A DNA stretch of 64,000 nt from Helichrysum umbraculigerum (GCA_949592205.1 CATIUR010000001.1:65304559-65368558), one strand, 5' to 3'. Counted from the first letter of the stretch, positions 1 to 12,252 are shown. The notes: generated from the letters alone by a model not told the origin. A program made the numbers and translations.

Positions 1-2431
1 TCATATGATAGTAAGTAACTGTAGTCCCGCAGAACTATGATTTAATATATGAGGTGTTGCATCCAGCAACAAGTGATTGTAGATCCGCAGATCTATGTTT
101 GAACTTTTGGCGTGTCCGTTTACCCGATTAGCATAAGCTAACCCGGACATGAATTGAGCTAACGGCCTCGCGTGGCAGCACCACCGATCCATTAACTTAT
201 TGTGAATCCCGAGTATAACTCGCTGATCCATTGATTGAAGTTCCGTCCACTGCAATACCATGGTTTCGTTTTGTGCCCACTTTACCGTGGCATCGTTTGG
301 TGCCCGCTGCAATACCGCGGCATCGTTTTTGGAATTGCTCGCAGCAATTTGTGATTGAGCCGGCAGTACAACGACATGCCCGACTAAGTTGTTTGAGAGC
401 CAGCAGTACTCGACATGCCTGACTAAGTAGATCGTATAATAGTATGTAGATATTCATCAGGTGACACCCCCACGGTTGGATTACATCCTGGGCCGGGGGA
501 CCATCCCTGGTTGGATTACATCCTGAGCCAGAGTCGTCACCGGTTGAGTCGTATAGATATAAGAAGTCTGTACTAACTTGTAATAATATTGTATACTCCT
601 AGCCTAAAGCCTAGCAAGTATATATAACGGAGTCTTGGGAAAATGTTCACTTAAGTTCAGTTCCCATTCTAATGATAATGGAGTGTGTCGACAGTTTTAG
701 TTCTTAAAGAATAACTAAACTTGTAACAGTACAGATGTTATTCAGTGTAGGTAGAACTAACTAGTTCTAATGTATTCAATGATATTGTCCCGTGACAATA
801 TGGCCAAAATATTGTGATAACTAAATCAAGTTATGTGTTGGTAATCGTTTTCCAACGACCTAACCGGGTACGATTGTAACCTATCTAGGTTAAGTATTGA
901 TATTGTTCTAAAACAACGTTGCGGGTGTAATTCCTAAGTATTACACATTTCGTATTACATACAGTAATATAAATAATTGTAAATTATACACGATTGTTAA
1001 TGTGATTTGAAAACAGAAATTGAGCATGTGTTTCACCCCGAAAATAGTAAAACAGTTGAAAGAGTGGGGCTATGAACTCACCTGTGAGTTGTTAGCGATG
1101 CGATGATACGCGCGTCGTCCGAATGGTAACCTTCTAGTGTCCTAAACACGTGAGGTTATATAAGTATGAGACAAATCAGTTTGTCTAAGCGAGTTGTTCA
1201 TGTATGCATTTGTTGTTGAAGTCTGGGAATGGTGTACGGGGGTCCGGGGGCAGCGCCCCTGGTAGCGGGGTCCAAGGGGTGGCAACCCCTGGCGGGGTCC
1301 AAGGGGAAGAGCCCCTGGCTGGGGTCGAGCTGCCAGGTCAGCTTGGAAAAATTTTATTTCTACTACTTTGCTTTAAAGAAAATGCATTCGAAATCCAAAT
1401 TCGGGTAAAATCGAGTGGTAAAATTTGGTTGTCAATACTTAGTGAAAAAACATAGGTTTTTAAGGTTCTGCGACGTCAGATGCGACGTCAGCTGCGACGT
1501 CAGAGGCGACGTAGGGTCTTGCGTCGCTATGTGCGACATTCGCAAGTCAATGCGACGTTATGGGCTACGTCGCTATATGCAACGTCAGTGTTTAGTGCGA
1601 CGTAAGGGTTGACGTCGCTATATGCGACGTTCGCAATTTCATGCGACGTTGAGCTGCGACGTTGGCTGCGACGTCGCAGCACTGTTTTCGGTCCAAATGC
1701 GAAGTCGTCGTCTGTTCGACGATTTCAAGATCCAAATCGAGTTTTGGCTCGATTTTTGGGTGTTTTGATGTTATAGAAAGCTTCTAGCATGTATTTTGAA
1801 GTAATCTAAGTAATTTATAGAAAGAGAAACGATTTCTAGAGAGAGAGTGAGTAAATCCTTACTTTTTTTGGTAAAAATGGAGATGAAGAGGATGGTGAGG
1901 AAGATGATGATGATGGAAGCTTGTTGTTGTTCTTGTTGATGCTGATGACGGCGGCGGCGGTAGTGGCAGCGGCGGTGGGTGGTGGTGATGGTTGGTGGAA
2001 GGGTTTTTAGAGAGAGAAAGTAGAGAGGAAGTGAGAATAGAGAGAGAAGTGAGATGGTGATAATGAGAAAGGAATGGGGAGGTGGGGGATGGTTTTATCC
2101 ATTTCCAGCTCCCGAGTCGTGGACTGTGGTCTCCAACCGCAGTACAAAATACCCGTGTTTATTTATCCGATGTGATTTAAAATAACTTTTTAAATTCAAA
2201 ATTTTATTTATATTCTCTCGAAACGTTTTTGTACCGGAATATTTTATAAAAATATTATTTTGGGATTTAGGGTTTAACAATTTGTTTTCGCGCGATTTCG
2301 GATAATTAAAATGCGTTTTAAATTAAAACGACTTACATTTTTGAATATTTTGATGTAATCGCATATATATAATACAATTATTTGAAGTTAAATTTTTGGC
2401 GTGAAAGTTGACTTTTTGACCGGGTGTTACA
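1..2431 (-). mobile_element. Partial Tekay-like LTR, minus strand, cut by window edge
   Basis: Read on the minus strand, an LTR begins at 2431 with TGTAACACCCGGTC and runs off the left edge. It has the same order of parts as the complete LTRs of this window: a GCGACGT motif array (1468-1675), a GC-rich triple repeat (about 1215-1345), a stretch resembling the common GTGAG/CTCAC segment (about 1060-1100), and a pair of TTGGATTACATCCTG copies (about 476-522). Sequence identity to the other LTRs is patchy, so it is a distinct and older subfamily. No purine tract lies beyond its start at 2431, so it is a 5' LTR or a solo LTR rather than a 3' LTR. The short ORFs inside it have no recognisable domain. 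Confidence 0.75.
1468..1675. repeat. GCGACGT / ACGTCGC motif array in LTR
   Basis: About fifteen copies of TGCGACGT or its complement, in both orientations, with irregular spacing of roughly 8-20 bases. This matches the motif used by the LTRs of the complete element at 51777-62468. Confidence 0.85.
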
Positions 2432-2581
2432 AGTATAGTGCAATTGTCAAAGAATCAGAATGGGTCTCATTTTTTTTTATGTACGACATTCAATTTTATA
2501 TTTTGTTCAGTTATGTACATTCTAATTTTGTTGTGTTTGAATTTGTTGTGTGTATTTTGTTTTGTTTTTTTATATATTGCA

Positions 2582-2646
<65 letters not shown>
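2432..2646. other. AT-rich spacer ending in (TA)n
   Basis: T-rich, low-complexity DNA between two LTRs. From 2585 it is a pure TA dinucleotide run that continues at 5199 on the far side of the solo LTR. The short ORFs here encode poly(Ile-Tyr) from the microsatellite and are not genes. Confidence 0.7.
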
Positions 2647-2650
<4 letters not shown>

Positions 2651-5195
2651 ACACCCCCAAATTTAATGATTTGCGGAAGCTTGATTTGGGTGTTACTAAT
2701 CAATAACAAAGCACAAAGATAAGTAGCAAACGACTCTATATGCGTCGCTTTAACAAAATATATTGATAACTGAAATGTTTACAACATTTAAAGCTTTACA
2801 TAGCTCGAGTTAAATAAAATGAGATTTCAGTACATAAGTACTTGTACAAAATATACTAATGCAAGAAAATCTCAATCGTCTGTATGCTGACTCGAGCTAA
2901 ATCCTGAAGCAGAAACATCCTACTGCTGGGTACCTGCGATATATGCTAAAAGGTCAGCTATAAAGCTGGTGAGCTCACAGGTTTGAAATCAAGTAATATC
3001 GTATGAACCGCAAGATTTAAATAATGAATTGCATCCAGCAATTAAATAATGAATTGCATCCAGCAATTAAATAATGAATTGCATCCAGCAATTAAATGAT
3101 AATCATCGTGTATACAGCCATGAGCACATAGTTGAGCTTAACTCGAGGGCCGGGTCCCCTATAGAGAATTCCGGGCGAGGTGCCTCCACGAATGCCTAAT
3201 CAACATTCGTCTTCCCAAATATTAGTACGTCCGTTTACCCGGTTAGTGCTTGCTAACCCGGACGAGGAGGGTCAATCCTATATGGTACCATATACTAATA
3301 TTCACGCTACAACGTATTAACAACTATGCTGACGGAGGACTTTAAAATGATTAGTTTCGAAAAACTCATGTAGTATATGAAAAGTTGGTACTTGCGTTCA
3401 CATGTTAAAAGTTGAGCAATATATCACACCCCTGAGTAAAACAGTAAAAAGAGGGGCTATGAGACTCACCTGAGTCTGAATGCGTTTACACAAACGTAAG
3501 TTGATTAGCCGAATATGAAGTCCAAAGACTTGTAACCTGAGGGTGTCCACGACACGCGATGGTTATAATCATGATTGGGTATCTCAAAAGATCACCCTTG
3601 TAGTTGTTACACAACTATATATATGTCCAAATTACTACGATTTGGTTGATTTGTTAAGTGTTTGAAAACATGTACGGCCCGTTGGTGATGGATTTGTAAT
3701 AATAATCTCAACTATTATTATTGTGATTTCGTGGCGTTTTACTTTGAAAAATGTGTTTCGATTGTGTTTTAGAAGCCGTTACGGAATCTAAGTACGGGGG
3801 TCCGGGGGCAGCGCCCCTGGTAGCGGGGTCCAAGGGGCGGAAGCCCCTGGCGGGGTCCAAGGGGCAGAGCCCCTGGCTGGGGTCGAGCTGCCAGGTCAGC
3901 TTGGAAAATTTTTATTTCTACTATATTGCTTTGACGAAAAACGCATCTGGGATCTGAATTCGGGTAAAATCGAGTGATAAATTTTAGGTCTCGACACTTA
4001 GTAAAAATCTGAGTTTTCTGTGTTTTGCGACACAATATGCGACACTAAATATGTTATGCGACACAAGGGTTGTGTCGCATAGAAAATGCGACACAATGTC
4101 TATACGACACAAGGGTTGTGTCGCATAGATGCGAGATGCTGATTCAACAGCGACATAGTGATTGTGTCGTATGAGGTATGCGACATAGTGGTTGTGTCGC
4201 AAGACTTGCGACACTAAATCTTTGGTACGACATAAGGTACGACACAAGGGATTTTATGCGACACTAAAGCCAAAATACGACACAACATGCGACACAAGGC
4301 TTGTGTCGCATGGATGAACACCAGCCCAGAAAGTCCGGCTGTTAACGTTTTTCCGGCCAAAATTCCGTTTTAAACTCGTTTTTAGGCTATAAATTCGTGT
4401 TCTATACATTGTAATGGACATTTAGTAGTTATAATAACAACCACAAGTGAAAAATACTAAGAATCGAGAGATTTCGGGATTTTGTCGGAAACTTACAATT
4501 TGCCGAAATGGAAATCCGGAAAGATAGTGTTGTAGATCGTCGCGAGGCGGTCGTGAATCTCTAAAAATATTGTTGATCCGGTTGTGTTTCGTGTTGTTAT
4601 TTGCGATTTTTGTGGATTTTGGGGTGTTTTGGTGAAAGAGAGAAAAGGAAGGAGAGAGAGTGATAAAGAAATAAAATGAAGGAAATGAAAGATGGAGGTG
4701 GGGGTTTATCCCCACTTTTCAGCTTTCCCGCCCCGCGTTCCGCGCGGTGTTCGTTTGCTCCGTCGTTTAAACGTTAAATAATTATTTTACATTTTAATTA
4801 TAAGTTTTAAAATACAATTTATTACGCGATATATTGTTTAAATATTCTACTAATCAATTTATATTTAGGTTATAAAATGTAAGTTAATTTGTTTGTGCGT
4901 TTTACATTTTTAAATCGTATAAGTTTTGTTTGTATGATTCCGAATGATTACGAAATATTATCATAATAATATTTTTGATATAACAATGTTATTTAATAAA
5001 ATTGGTCACCAACGTCCGTATTAAATTGAATCGAATTACATTCGATTTAAATTGCGTACGATTTAACCAAATCGCATTTTCGTATATATTCAACAATATA
5101 TATAATTCGATACATTAATTAGCTTAACACGGAACTAATTACATGTATTAACATATGATTAGGCACTAATTACTAATCCTAATTTGGCGGGTGTT

Positions 5196-5198
<3 letters not shown>
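2647..5198 (-). mobile_element. Solo LTR of a Tekay-like gypsy family, minus strand
   Basis: The plus strand starts TGTAACACCCCCAAATTT and ends GGCGGGTGTTACA, the exact reverse of the LTR ends of the element at 12539-23283, over 2552 bp. All LTR landmarks are present in reverse order: the ATTGCTGGATGCAATTCATTA-type tandem repeat (about 3030-3097), the GC-rich triple repeat (3795-3905) and the TGTGTCGCA array (4026-4312). No primer-binding site or polypurine tract adjoins either end. Both ends abut (TA)n, consistent with an ATATA target duplication (2642-2646 and 5199-5203), although the repeat makes that unprovable. The expected origin is recombination between the two LTRs of a full element. 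Confidence 0.9.
4026..4312. repeat. TGTGTCGCA / TGCGACACA motif array in solo LTR
   Basis: About eighteen copies of GCGACACAA, TACGACACAA and their complements. Several form short hairpins in which GCGACACAAGG meets TTGTGTCGC after a few bases. Confidence 0.88.

Positions 5199-5253
<55 letters not shown>
5199..5253. repeat. (TA)n microsatellite
   Basis: Uninterrupted TA dinucleotide run directly after the solo LTR. It was probably continuous with 2585-2646 before insertion. Confidence 0.9.
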
Positions 5254-5256
<3 letters not shown>

Positions 5257-6375
5257 CATATTGTGACACAAATTATTTATTTCTTAAATGTGGTTAAAAG
5301 ATTCACTCACATAATATGGTTACACTATTAACACTTTTGGCCACTGTTTGCTTAATTTGTTGTGTGACTAAATATTACAAAACGTCACACAAACAAAAAA
5401 TTCACGTGGCCATTGGATGAACAATAGTCACACAACATACACATTTACTTGACTTTAAAACGCATATGTTCACACTTTTTAATACTTTTGGCCGCTTTTT
5501 GCTTACTTGTATGTGACTAAATCCCCATTAAAAACATGCACTGTATGACTAAATATTACAAAACGCCACACAAACATAAAATTCAAGTAGCCATTGGATG
5601 AACAATAGTCACACAAAATACACATTTACTTGACGTTAAAGAGCATATGGTCACACTTATTAACACCTATGGCCACTTTTGGCTTAATTTTATGTGACCA
5701 AATCCCAAAATAAAACAACCGTTGTGTGACTAAATGTCATAAAACGCCACACAAACATAAAATTCAAGTGGCCATTGGATGAACAATAGTCACACAAAAT
5801 ACACATTTACTTACGTTAAAGAGCATATGGTCACACTTATTAACACCTATGGCCACTTTTGCCTTAATTTTATGTGACCAAATCCCAAAATAAAACAACC
5901 GTTGTGTGACTAAATGTTGCAAAACGCCACACAAACATAAAATTTAATTGGCCATTGGATGAACCATAGTCACACAAAATACACGTTTACTAAACGTTAA
6001 AGAGCATATGGTCACACTTATTAACACCTATGGCCACTTTTGGCTTAATTTTATGTGACCAAATCTCAAAATAAAAAAATCGTTGTGTAACTAAATGTTA
6101 CAAAACGCCACACAAACATAAAATTCAAGTGGCCATTGGATGAACAATAGTCACACAAAATACACGTTTACTTGACTTTAAATAGCATATGGTCACATAT
6201 TTTTATGGTTTTGGTTACTCTCTTTAAATGGATACGGCCACTAACTCGCTAATGTTACCGTATGTACCCTATGGTCGCTCGACCTTTCGTCACACCTACC
6301 TTAAAAAACCAAGAGTGACTATATGTATATCGTCACACTTTTCTGGTGTAACGAAATCGCGAATTTGTTCTAGTG
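5254..6375. mobile_element. CACTA-like DNA transposon end with ~181-bp tandem repeats
   Basis: The right boundary reads GAATTTGTTCTAGTG, so the reverse strand begins CACTAGAACAAATTC, the form of CACTA (EnSpm) terminal repeats. The interior is a tandem array of about five ~181-bp units; the phrase GGCCATTGGATGAAC recurs at about 5408, 5588, 5770, 5950 and 6131. Each unit carries GTCACAC/GTGTGAC-type motifs in both orientations, as expected of subterminal repeats. No transposase ORF is present. The matching left end was not found, so the element is truncated or its other end lies left of the window beyond the inserted LTRs. Confidence 0.5.
5300..6200. repeat. ~181-bp tandem repeat, about five units
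   Basis: The GGCCATTGGATGAAC anchor recurs with spacings of about 180, 182, 180 and 181 bases. The outer units are more diverged than the inner ones, as expected for unequal exchange in a tandem array. Confidence 0.85.
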
Positions 6376-7370
6376 AATAAGGGGAAGTATAAGATGATCC
6401 TTTCAGAAGCAAGAAGCAATTATCATCAAGCATACTACCAATTCTCGTGATCTTGGAGTACACATGACTAAGCGATCTCACTTAAGGTGGTCACTCAATT
6501 CACTCAAAGTGTATCGGGTTCCCTAACAATCTAGAACAAATGAAATCGCTCAAATAAGCCAGTCATGCAGCACTCATCGTCATAAGCTTGGTCGAGAATC
6601 GGATCTCCACCACTTAGGTGAGGACGGTGCTAACTATCCCAATACATTCAACGGGTGGTAGTGTTTGGTGAGGTATAAGGGTGTGGATAGTGGTTGTAAG
6701 GGTTTGACTTATCTTAAAACTCAAAGATAGTGAAAAACTTTATTTCAGAACGGAACGGAGGATCTTGTAGCTGCTTGTCTTCTATCGAATTTTTCTTGAG
6801 AAGGTGATACTTGAAGCACTCAGCTTTATTTGATGGAACTATTTTTCTTTTTTCTTTTCTTGATTTTTCTACTTTTTATTTTTCTTTTCTTCTTCAGAAC
6901 TTCTTTGCCAGAGAATTTCTAAGGATATTTTATGTTGATCCTTTCAGGAATCCTTTTCTGGACTATGATCTTTGATCTTGAACTTCAATTTCTTTTATCG
7001 TGCCAATTTTTCGCACTTTTGACTTTTTAGAGTACACAGAAGAGGAAGACTTTAGAGCATAATTGAAGATGATGTTCCAAATGGTGTTTCTCACGACCTT
7101 AGAAATTCCAAGATAAGGTTTTGGGAAATTTTGGGTGAGTAGGGGTTTAGTACGAGGGTTTTTATGAAATGAAAGGTTTAGGCTCAACAGGGTTTACTAG
7201 GCGGATCATCGATACTGAAACTAAGTATCGGAAGTGTTTAAAGGCTTATTGCATATGCTAAATGCAATCGTGATTAACTACGAAAGTGTGGATGTTGTAT
7301 ATTATTTTTCAAGAGATGAAGGAATCAACCAAGAAGATTTTTATTAGCCGATGATGAAATTTATAATTTC
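6376..7370 (-). mobile_element. Remnant of Athila-like 3' internal region
   Basis: This stretch is similar over most of its length to the non-coding internal region of the Athila-like element at 38940-39940. Shared phrases in the same order include GACTAAGCGATCTCAC (there GACTAGGCGATCTCAC), GGTGGTCACTCAATTCACTC, CCACTTAGGTGAGGACGGTG and CTAGGCGGATCATC. That element is coded on the minus strand, so this fragment is in the minus sense too. Its LTR should lie to the left but is absent; CACTA-like DNA is found there instead. No intact ORF. Confidence 0.7.
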
Positions 7371-8475
7371 AGTCAGGGGAGTTTTTCTGTTCTATTTTTC
7401 TTTCCCTTACTCACTTTTTGTTTATCATTTTTATACAATGAGGGCATTGTATAATTTAAGTGTGGGGATAAGGTCCGTAAGAAAAAGAAATTTCTTTAAT
7501 TAACATTTAAGTTTCTATTGTTCTTAAATTTTATCAAAAATTTAAGATTTTTAAGTGAATAACTAAGTATTTATTAGTTAGAATACTTTTGTTAAAAGTT
7601 TTGTTTTGTATTTAAAAGTTTAGACTTTAATATGGATTAACTGTTTTGTATATATAATGTAAGCTACTTAATAAGGAAGTGATATATAGTTATATGATAT
7701 GATATACTAATAGGCAATCTATATGAAGATTTCTGAATTTTAAAAAAATTAATAAAATAACTTGTTTATTATTTTATGATACATAATATGATGTATGACA
7801 TAAAAGTCTTAAATTTTAAGTTTATTATGCAATAATTTTATATCTTTTTACTTATGTGAATACATTTGGGGGTATATATTGATGGTTTCCTCTGTTATAC
7901 GAAAGTATAGACCTGGTCTCTATTAATATATACTTAAAAATTAAGCAAACGCAAGTCAAAAGTACTTGAAAAGTCTTAAAAATAAAAGATACCTAATGAG
8001 GTCGCCAAAATGGTTTGACCAAATCTGGTTTTGCTTAAACCTGAATCAAGTTATGTCGCTCTGTTGCATGAAAATGCAGACCTGTCACCAATGTCTTAAT
8101 TCTTAAAAATGTATTTCATATATTTAATTGGAATATAGAAGTAAATTGTATAATTAAATTTAAAGGTATAGCATATATGAAAATCATAAGTAATATACAT
8201 ATTAACAATAAAGGTGTATTCAGAAATATGAGTATAGATTGTTTAAAGCGGACAAATATATTAGTAATCATTCATAAGTTATATATTACACAAATAATAA
8301 TAATTTTATTTATACATTATAGTTATCCATGTTAATTAAATTGTTTAAAATTTTAATTTATGAAACAGATTTTTAATATTGGTATTCTGATTCTTAAATA
8401 TTAGTTTGATGCTTATTTTTAAATTTTATTCAGTATTCTACTTGCGGACAAGCAGAACTTAAGTGTGGGGATATT
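7371..8475 (+). mobile_element. Internal 3' end of a plus-strand Athila-like element, with PPT
   Basis: Two purine-rich TTAAGTGTGGGGAT tracts (about 7458 and 8459) resemble the TCTAAGTGTGGGAT tracts of the minus-strand element at 36328-47891, but here they lie on the plus strand. The second sits at about 8458-8475 immediately before a TGAT-starting LTR and is the likely polypurine tract; CGGACAAGCAG just before it matches GAGGACAAGCAG in the other element. No coding capacity is left. The junction with the oppositely oriented fragment to the left is near 7370 but not exact. Confidence 0.6.
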
Positions 8476-8805
8476 TGATAAGCATCAAATAGATAGTATA
8501 TTTTATACTATTTATTCTTATATTTATATACATTTTATTGCATTTATATGATTTTAGATACTTATTTTGTTAATAATTGCAGAAATGTATTTTAATTGAA
8601 GAATGAAGAAAAAGGAACAAGAAAGAGACCAGAACTGAAGAATTAAAGCACTTAAAGAAATAAAGATTTAAGACCTTGAAGAAATGAAGACTAAAAGAGT
8701 TAAAATAAAGAATTGGGCCAAGAAAATAAAGAAGTCCGGTTATGAAGATTGAGAGTCCAAGAATTAAGCCCAAGCCCGAAAATGGAATATTCTGGAATTA
8801 ACATT

Positions 8806-8940
8806 CAACCGGCGGTCGGATTAACCAACCGGCGGTTGAGCTTTAAGGTTTAAGGCGGTGCAGACAAGTGGAGTTGGACCCGGATTCAAATTACTTCAAC
8901 CGGCGGTTGGAGTATCCAACCGGCGGTTGGAAGGTCGGTT
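8806..8940. repeat. CAACCGGCGGTTG palindrome cluster upstream of TATA
   Basis: Four copies of a near-perfect palindrome, CAACCGGCGG followed by TTGG, TTGAG or TCGG, lie as two pairs ending just before the TATA box at 8949. AACCG/CGGTT resembles plant MYB-type sites; that role is an inference. Confidence 0.75.
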
Positions 8941-8948
8941 TTTAAAAC

Positions 8949-8956
8949 TATAAATA
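8949..8956 (+). promoter_or_regulatory. TATA box of the Athila-like LTR
   Basis: TATAAATA followed by GAGGCTC. It has a textbook plant core-promoter sequence and follows the palindrome cluster by about ten bases. It would drive element transcription from a 5' LTR copy. Confidence 0.6.
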
Positions 8957-9991
8957 GAGGCTCAATTTAACTTAAACCATATACGATTCAAGAATACTAA
9001 AACCGAAAGTTAGGGTTTTAGGACGACTTTAAGGTGCGATTTTGGAGGCAAAGGAGCTAGGGTTTGAAGGTTTTTAACCCTAGGAAAAGCTGGTTTGCTA
9101 ATTGGTTCGGTTTCTTTATCCTTGTAACTTTATTAATCTTTTGGGTTATTTTGGATATTGTTTATTTGAATCAATTGTTTATTAGGTTTTCATTATGAAT
9201 GTTTAAATGTATGTTTATTAGATTTATTATATGAATTATATGTTTATGTTGGAACTATATTATTGAATGCTTATTATACAAGAATTGTCTGTGTTATATT
9301 AATATTGATAACAGTTAATTGATTTATATAGATAGCTTTACTAATCTTGTGAGTTTTATAAATTAATTAATGATTGTCAATTATTAATGTTAAGTAACAC
9401 TGTAATTCAACCTAATCTTGGAATTGTATTAATAAACTGCTGATAAATCTTAATAAATAGTGATACTTTACTTAATCTTTGGGAGTGTTGCTATATGAAA
9501 ATTATCTTAATCTTTGTGATTTTCTACATTAGTAATTCACCAATAATAATAACCAACAAGCAAATAGACATAAGTTGATATAATACGTTTAATAAATAAT
9601 TGTTTAAATAGTTATAATCTTCTATCCAATTGAGTATACTTAAGTTGTTTCTTAAAACTTATCTATTAGAATCTGTATCAAAAATATAAATATAAATATG
9701 TTCGTTCGGAACTAAAACGTCCCCCTTATCTTGTAGATTATTGTAAATTGGATCCTTGTATTTAATTGTATTTAATTGTACTATAATTGTAAATATTTGT
9801 AATTAGAATAAATAGATAATTAGTTATAAATAAGAATATCGTTTTCATGTGTTCCTTGTGTTCGAATTTGGACTTACTTATTAAGCTATATTACATGAAC
9901 GGGTTAATCTTGCCTGAATTGTGTGATAGTATTATTTAGTATTTCCTTAATTAAACTTGTTATTATAATTGCATATACTTAGCACACATCA

Positions 9992-11405
9992 GCCACCCAC
10001 ACTAACGACACTAACTTAAGTGCCGCAACACTCTCCATTTATTATATTTAGCGGCACTTGCTCGAGTGCCGCAAGATCCGAATGTCACATCATGCGACAC
10101 TAACCTCGAGTGTCGCCAAATATTACGGAATCACAACTAGCGGCACTTGTCCGAGTACCGCTACATATTCAAGTGTCACCTCTTGCGACACTAACTCGAG
10201 TGTCGCCGAGTACCTGAAATTCGTAACTAGCGACACTGACCTCAGTGTCGCAACCCATACCGAGTGTCGATTCAAGAGTCGTCATAAACAGTCTGTTTGA
10301 AAACACTTCTTACCACCAAGTATAGAATTCGCGCAACAACTACTAAACTATATACAATGCTATACGTACACACAATACATATACTTTTATAAGTATTCCA
10401 TGAAACAAACATAATAATGTTTTGAGAAATAATTATTACAAATCGTCACCAACGAGCCGCATACAATTTCGAAACAAATGATAAACACTTGGACATAACT
10501 AGTTGAGTGGACAACTAGCATGAATGATCTTTTGAGACATTCACTCACACATAACCTTATGCGTTTAGGGTGCAAGAAGGTTCCATTTCGGATACACGTT
10601 TATTGTTATAAATGCTTGCTTTCAAGACTCAAGTGAGGCTCATAGCTCGATTTTTACTGTTTATTTTACTTTGGGGTGAGATACATTGCTTATTTTTCAT
10701 GAACACAAGTACTGATATAACTGTTATACGGATTGCATGAGTCACGTTATAATCCAATGAAGTCCTCCCATCATAGTTGTTAGTTATGGATTTAATCGCG
10801 GGTATTAGTAAATGGATCCATTTAGGACTAACAATCCCCACCCGGGGTAGCACGCACTACCACGAAACCGTACTGTAGAAACGGGCGTTTGATACTTGTT
10901 CATATGGGTGTTTTGGATTAGCACTTACGGGGGCAACTATACGGTACTTGGTTGTACCATTCTTACTGTTAAGCTTCAACTATGAGCTCATCGCAATTGT
11001 ATATACACTTTTTGCACTCACGCAACACTAATAAAATCTTGTGTTCATACTTATACTTTTACTGATAAACCTGTGAGCTCACTAACATTCGTGTTGACCG
11101 TTTTAGCATGTATTATTAGGTACACAGCAACAGTAGGGCCGCCCATACAAGAACATAGCTCGAGTCGCATGCTTTACTATTATCAGAGATTTTCTTGCAT
11201 TACTATTTTGTAATATTAGTTATGTACTAGAATCTCTAGGAATATTCGCGCACTCGCCGATTTGTAACACTTTATTAATCAATGCATATTTTGAACTATT
11301 TTCAAACTTCTCATGTATAGGTCGTTCAATGTAATTTTATGTATTGATACTTGATTAGTCGCGCCATGTACTTTGCTTCCGCTGTACGAATTTGGGGGTG
11401 CGACA
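9992..11405 (+). mobile_element. Truncated, diverged Tekay-like LTR
   Basis: The right end, AATTTGGGGGTGCGACA, matches the ends of the complete LTRs here (AATTTGGGGGTGTTACA). It also shares, in order, a motif array (10003-10270), a GTGAGGCTCATAGC segment, a CGGGGTAGCACGCACTACC segment, CTGTGAGCTCAC and CATAGCTCGAGTCGCATGC. The GC-rich triple repeat is missing. The left part of the LTR is absent; the sequence begins where the Athila-like LTR ends. No primer-binding site follows 11405, so it is a 3' or solo LTR. Confidence 0.7.
10003..10270. repeat. Mixed GCGACACT / GCGGCACT motif array
   Basis: About fourteen copies of AGTGTCGC or AGTGCCGC in both orientations, often as hairpin pairs around ACTCGAGT or ACCTCGAGT. 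It occupies the same LTR position as the TGTGTCG and ACGTCGC arrays but uses a third motif variant. Confidence 0.8.
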
Positions 11406-11925
11406 GAATTAGAAGTCGCGAGCATCAACAATGAGTTGAGATGAGGAAGACTTAGATGGTTTTGACATATTAGGAGACCTATCACGGCGCTAGTTAGGAG
11501 AGTGGAAACTCTCACTGTCGATGGATCGAGGAGAAGGGGTAGATCGACGTAAGTGGGAGGATAGACTGAAGCTCGACATGAATGAGCTTCTCTTGACCGA
11601 GGACATGACCTCTGATAGAATTTGTGGAGGATTAGAATTAGAACAGATGAGCAGACGGTTTTAGAATTAATAGGTAATTTTTATAGAGATATTTATTATT
11701 AAATAGCTATTTAGGGGGTATCTAGGTAGAATCGGAATAGAATAGTAAGGTGTTTCTAATTTAATAGATATTCATTTATATAAGGGTGTAGAGTATTCTA
11801 AGACCGATAGTTATTTATTTATTACGGTGTTACATTAGGGTTATTAGGGTTATAAGTAGATAAATGGTTACATACTTTGAAGGGTTATATAGAGTATTAT
11901 GATAGATACGTATAATGTTTTAGGC
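11406..11925. other. Unassigned DNA with a short Ser/Arg-rich open stretch
   Basis: On the minus strand a frame runs from an ATG at 11606 to a stop at 11409, with one internal TAG. It is rich in Ser, Arg and Pro (for example RRSTPSPRS). It ends a few bases from the adjoining LTR end. It could be a fragment of a gene or of an element's coding region, or chance. Nothing else is recognisable here. Confidence 0.25.
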
Positions 11926-12034
<109 letters not shown>

Positions 12035-12186
12035 CTTTACTTTGCTCGAGTGTATACCTACATTTTTATATGATATATTTTGATTTTTACACCTATATTG
12101 ATAACAATAGGTATGTAGGTATTTATATATCTTTTCTTATTATTTTTACTACCGCCGCCTCTAGTTACTACTACTACCTATAATAA

Positions 12187-12188
12187 TC

Positions 12189-12252
<64 letters not shown>

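Larger units (their letters stand above)
8476..9991 (+). mobile_element. 3' LTR of Athila-like element
   Basis: The LTR starts TGATAAGCATCA directly after a polypurine tract and ends AGCACACATCA, giving the TGAT...ATCA ends also seen in the element at 36328-47891. It is 1516 bp long. It holds four CAACCGGCGGTTG-type palindromes, then a TATAAATA box, then an AT-rich tail. The body shows no clear similarity to the 2.5-kb LTRs of the other Athila-like element, so it is a different family. No 5' LTR is in the window. Confidence 0.7.

Noticed and set aside
2401..2722. ORFs across the (TA)n tract
   Set aside because: Poly(Ile-Tyr) from a dinucleotide repeat.
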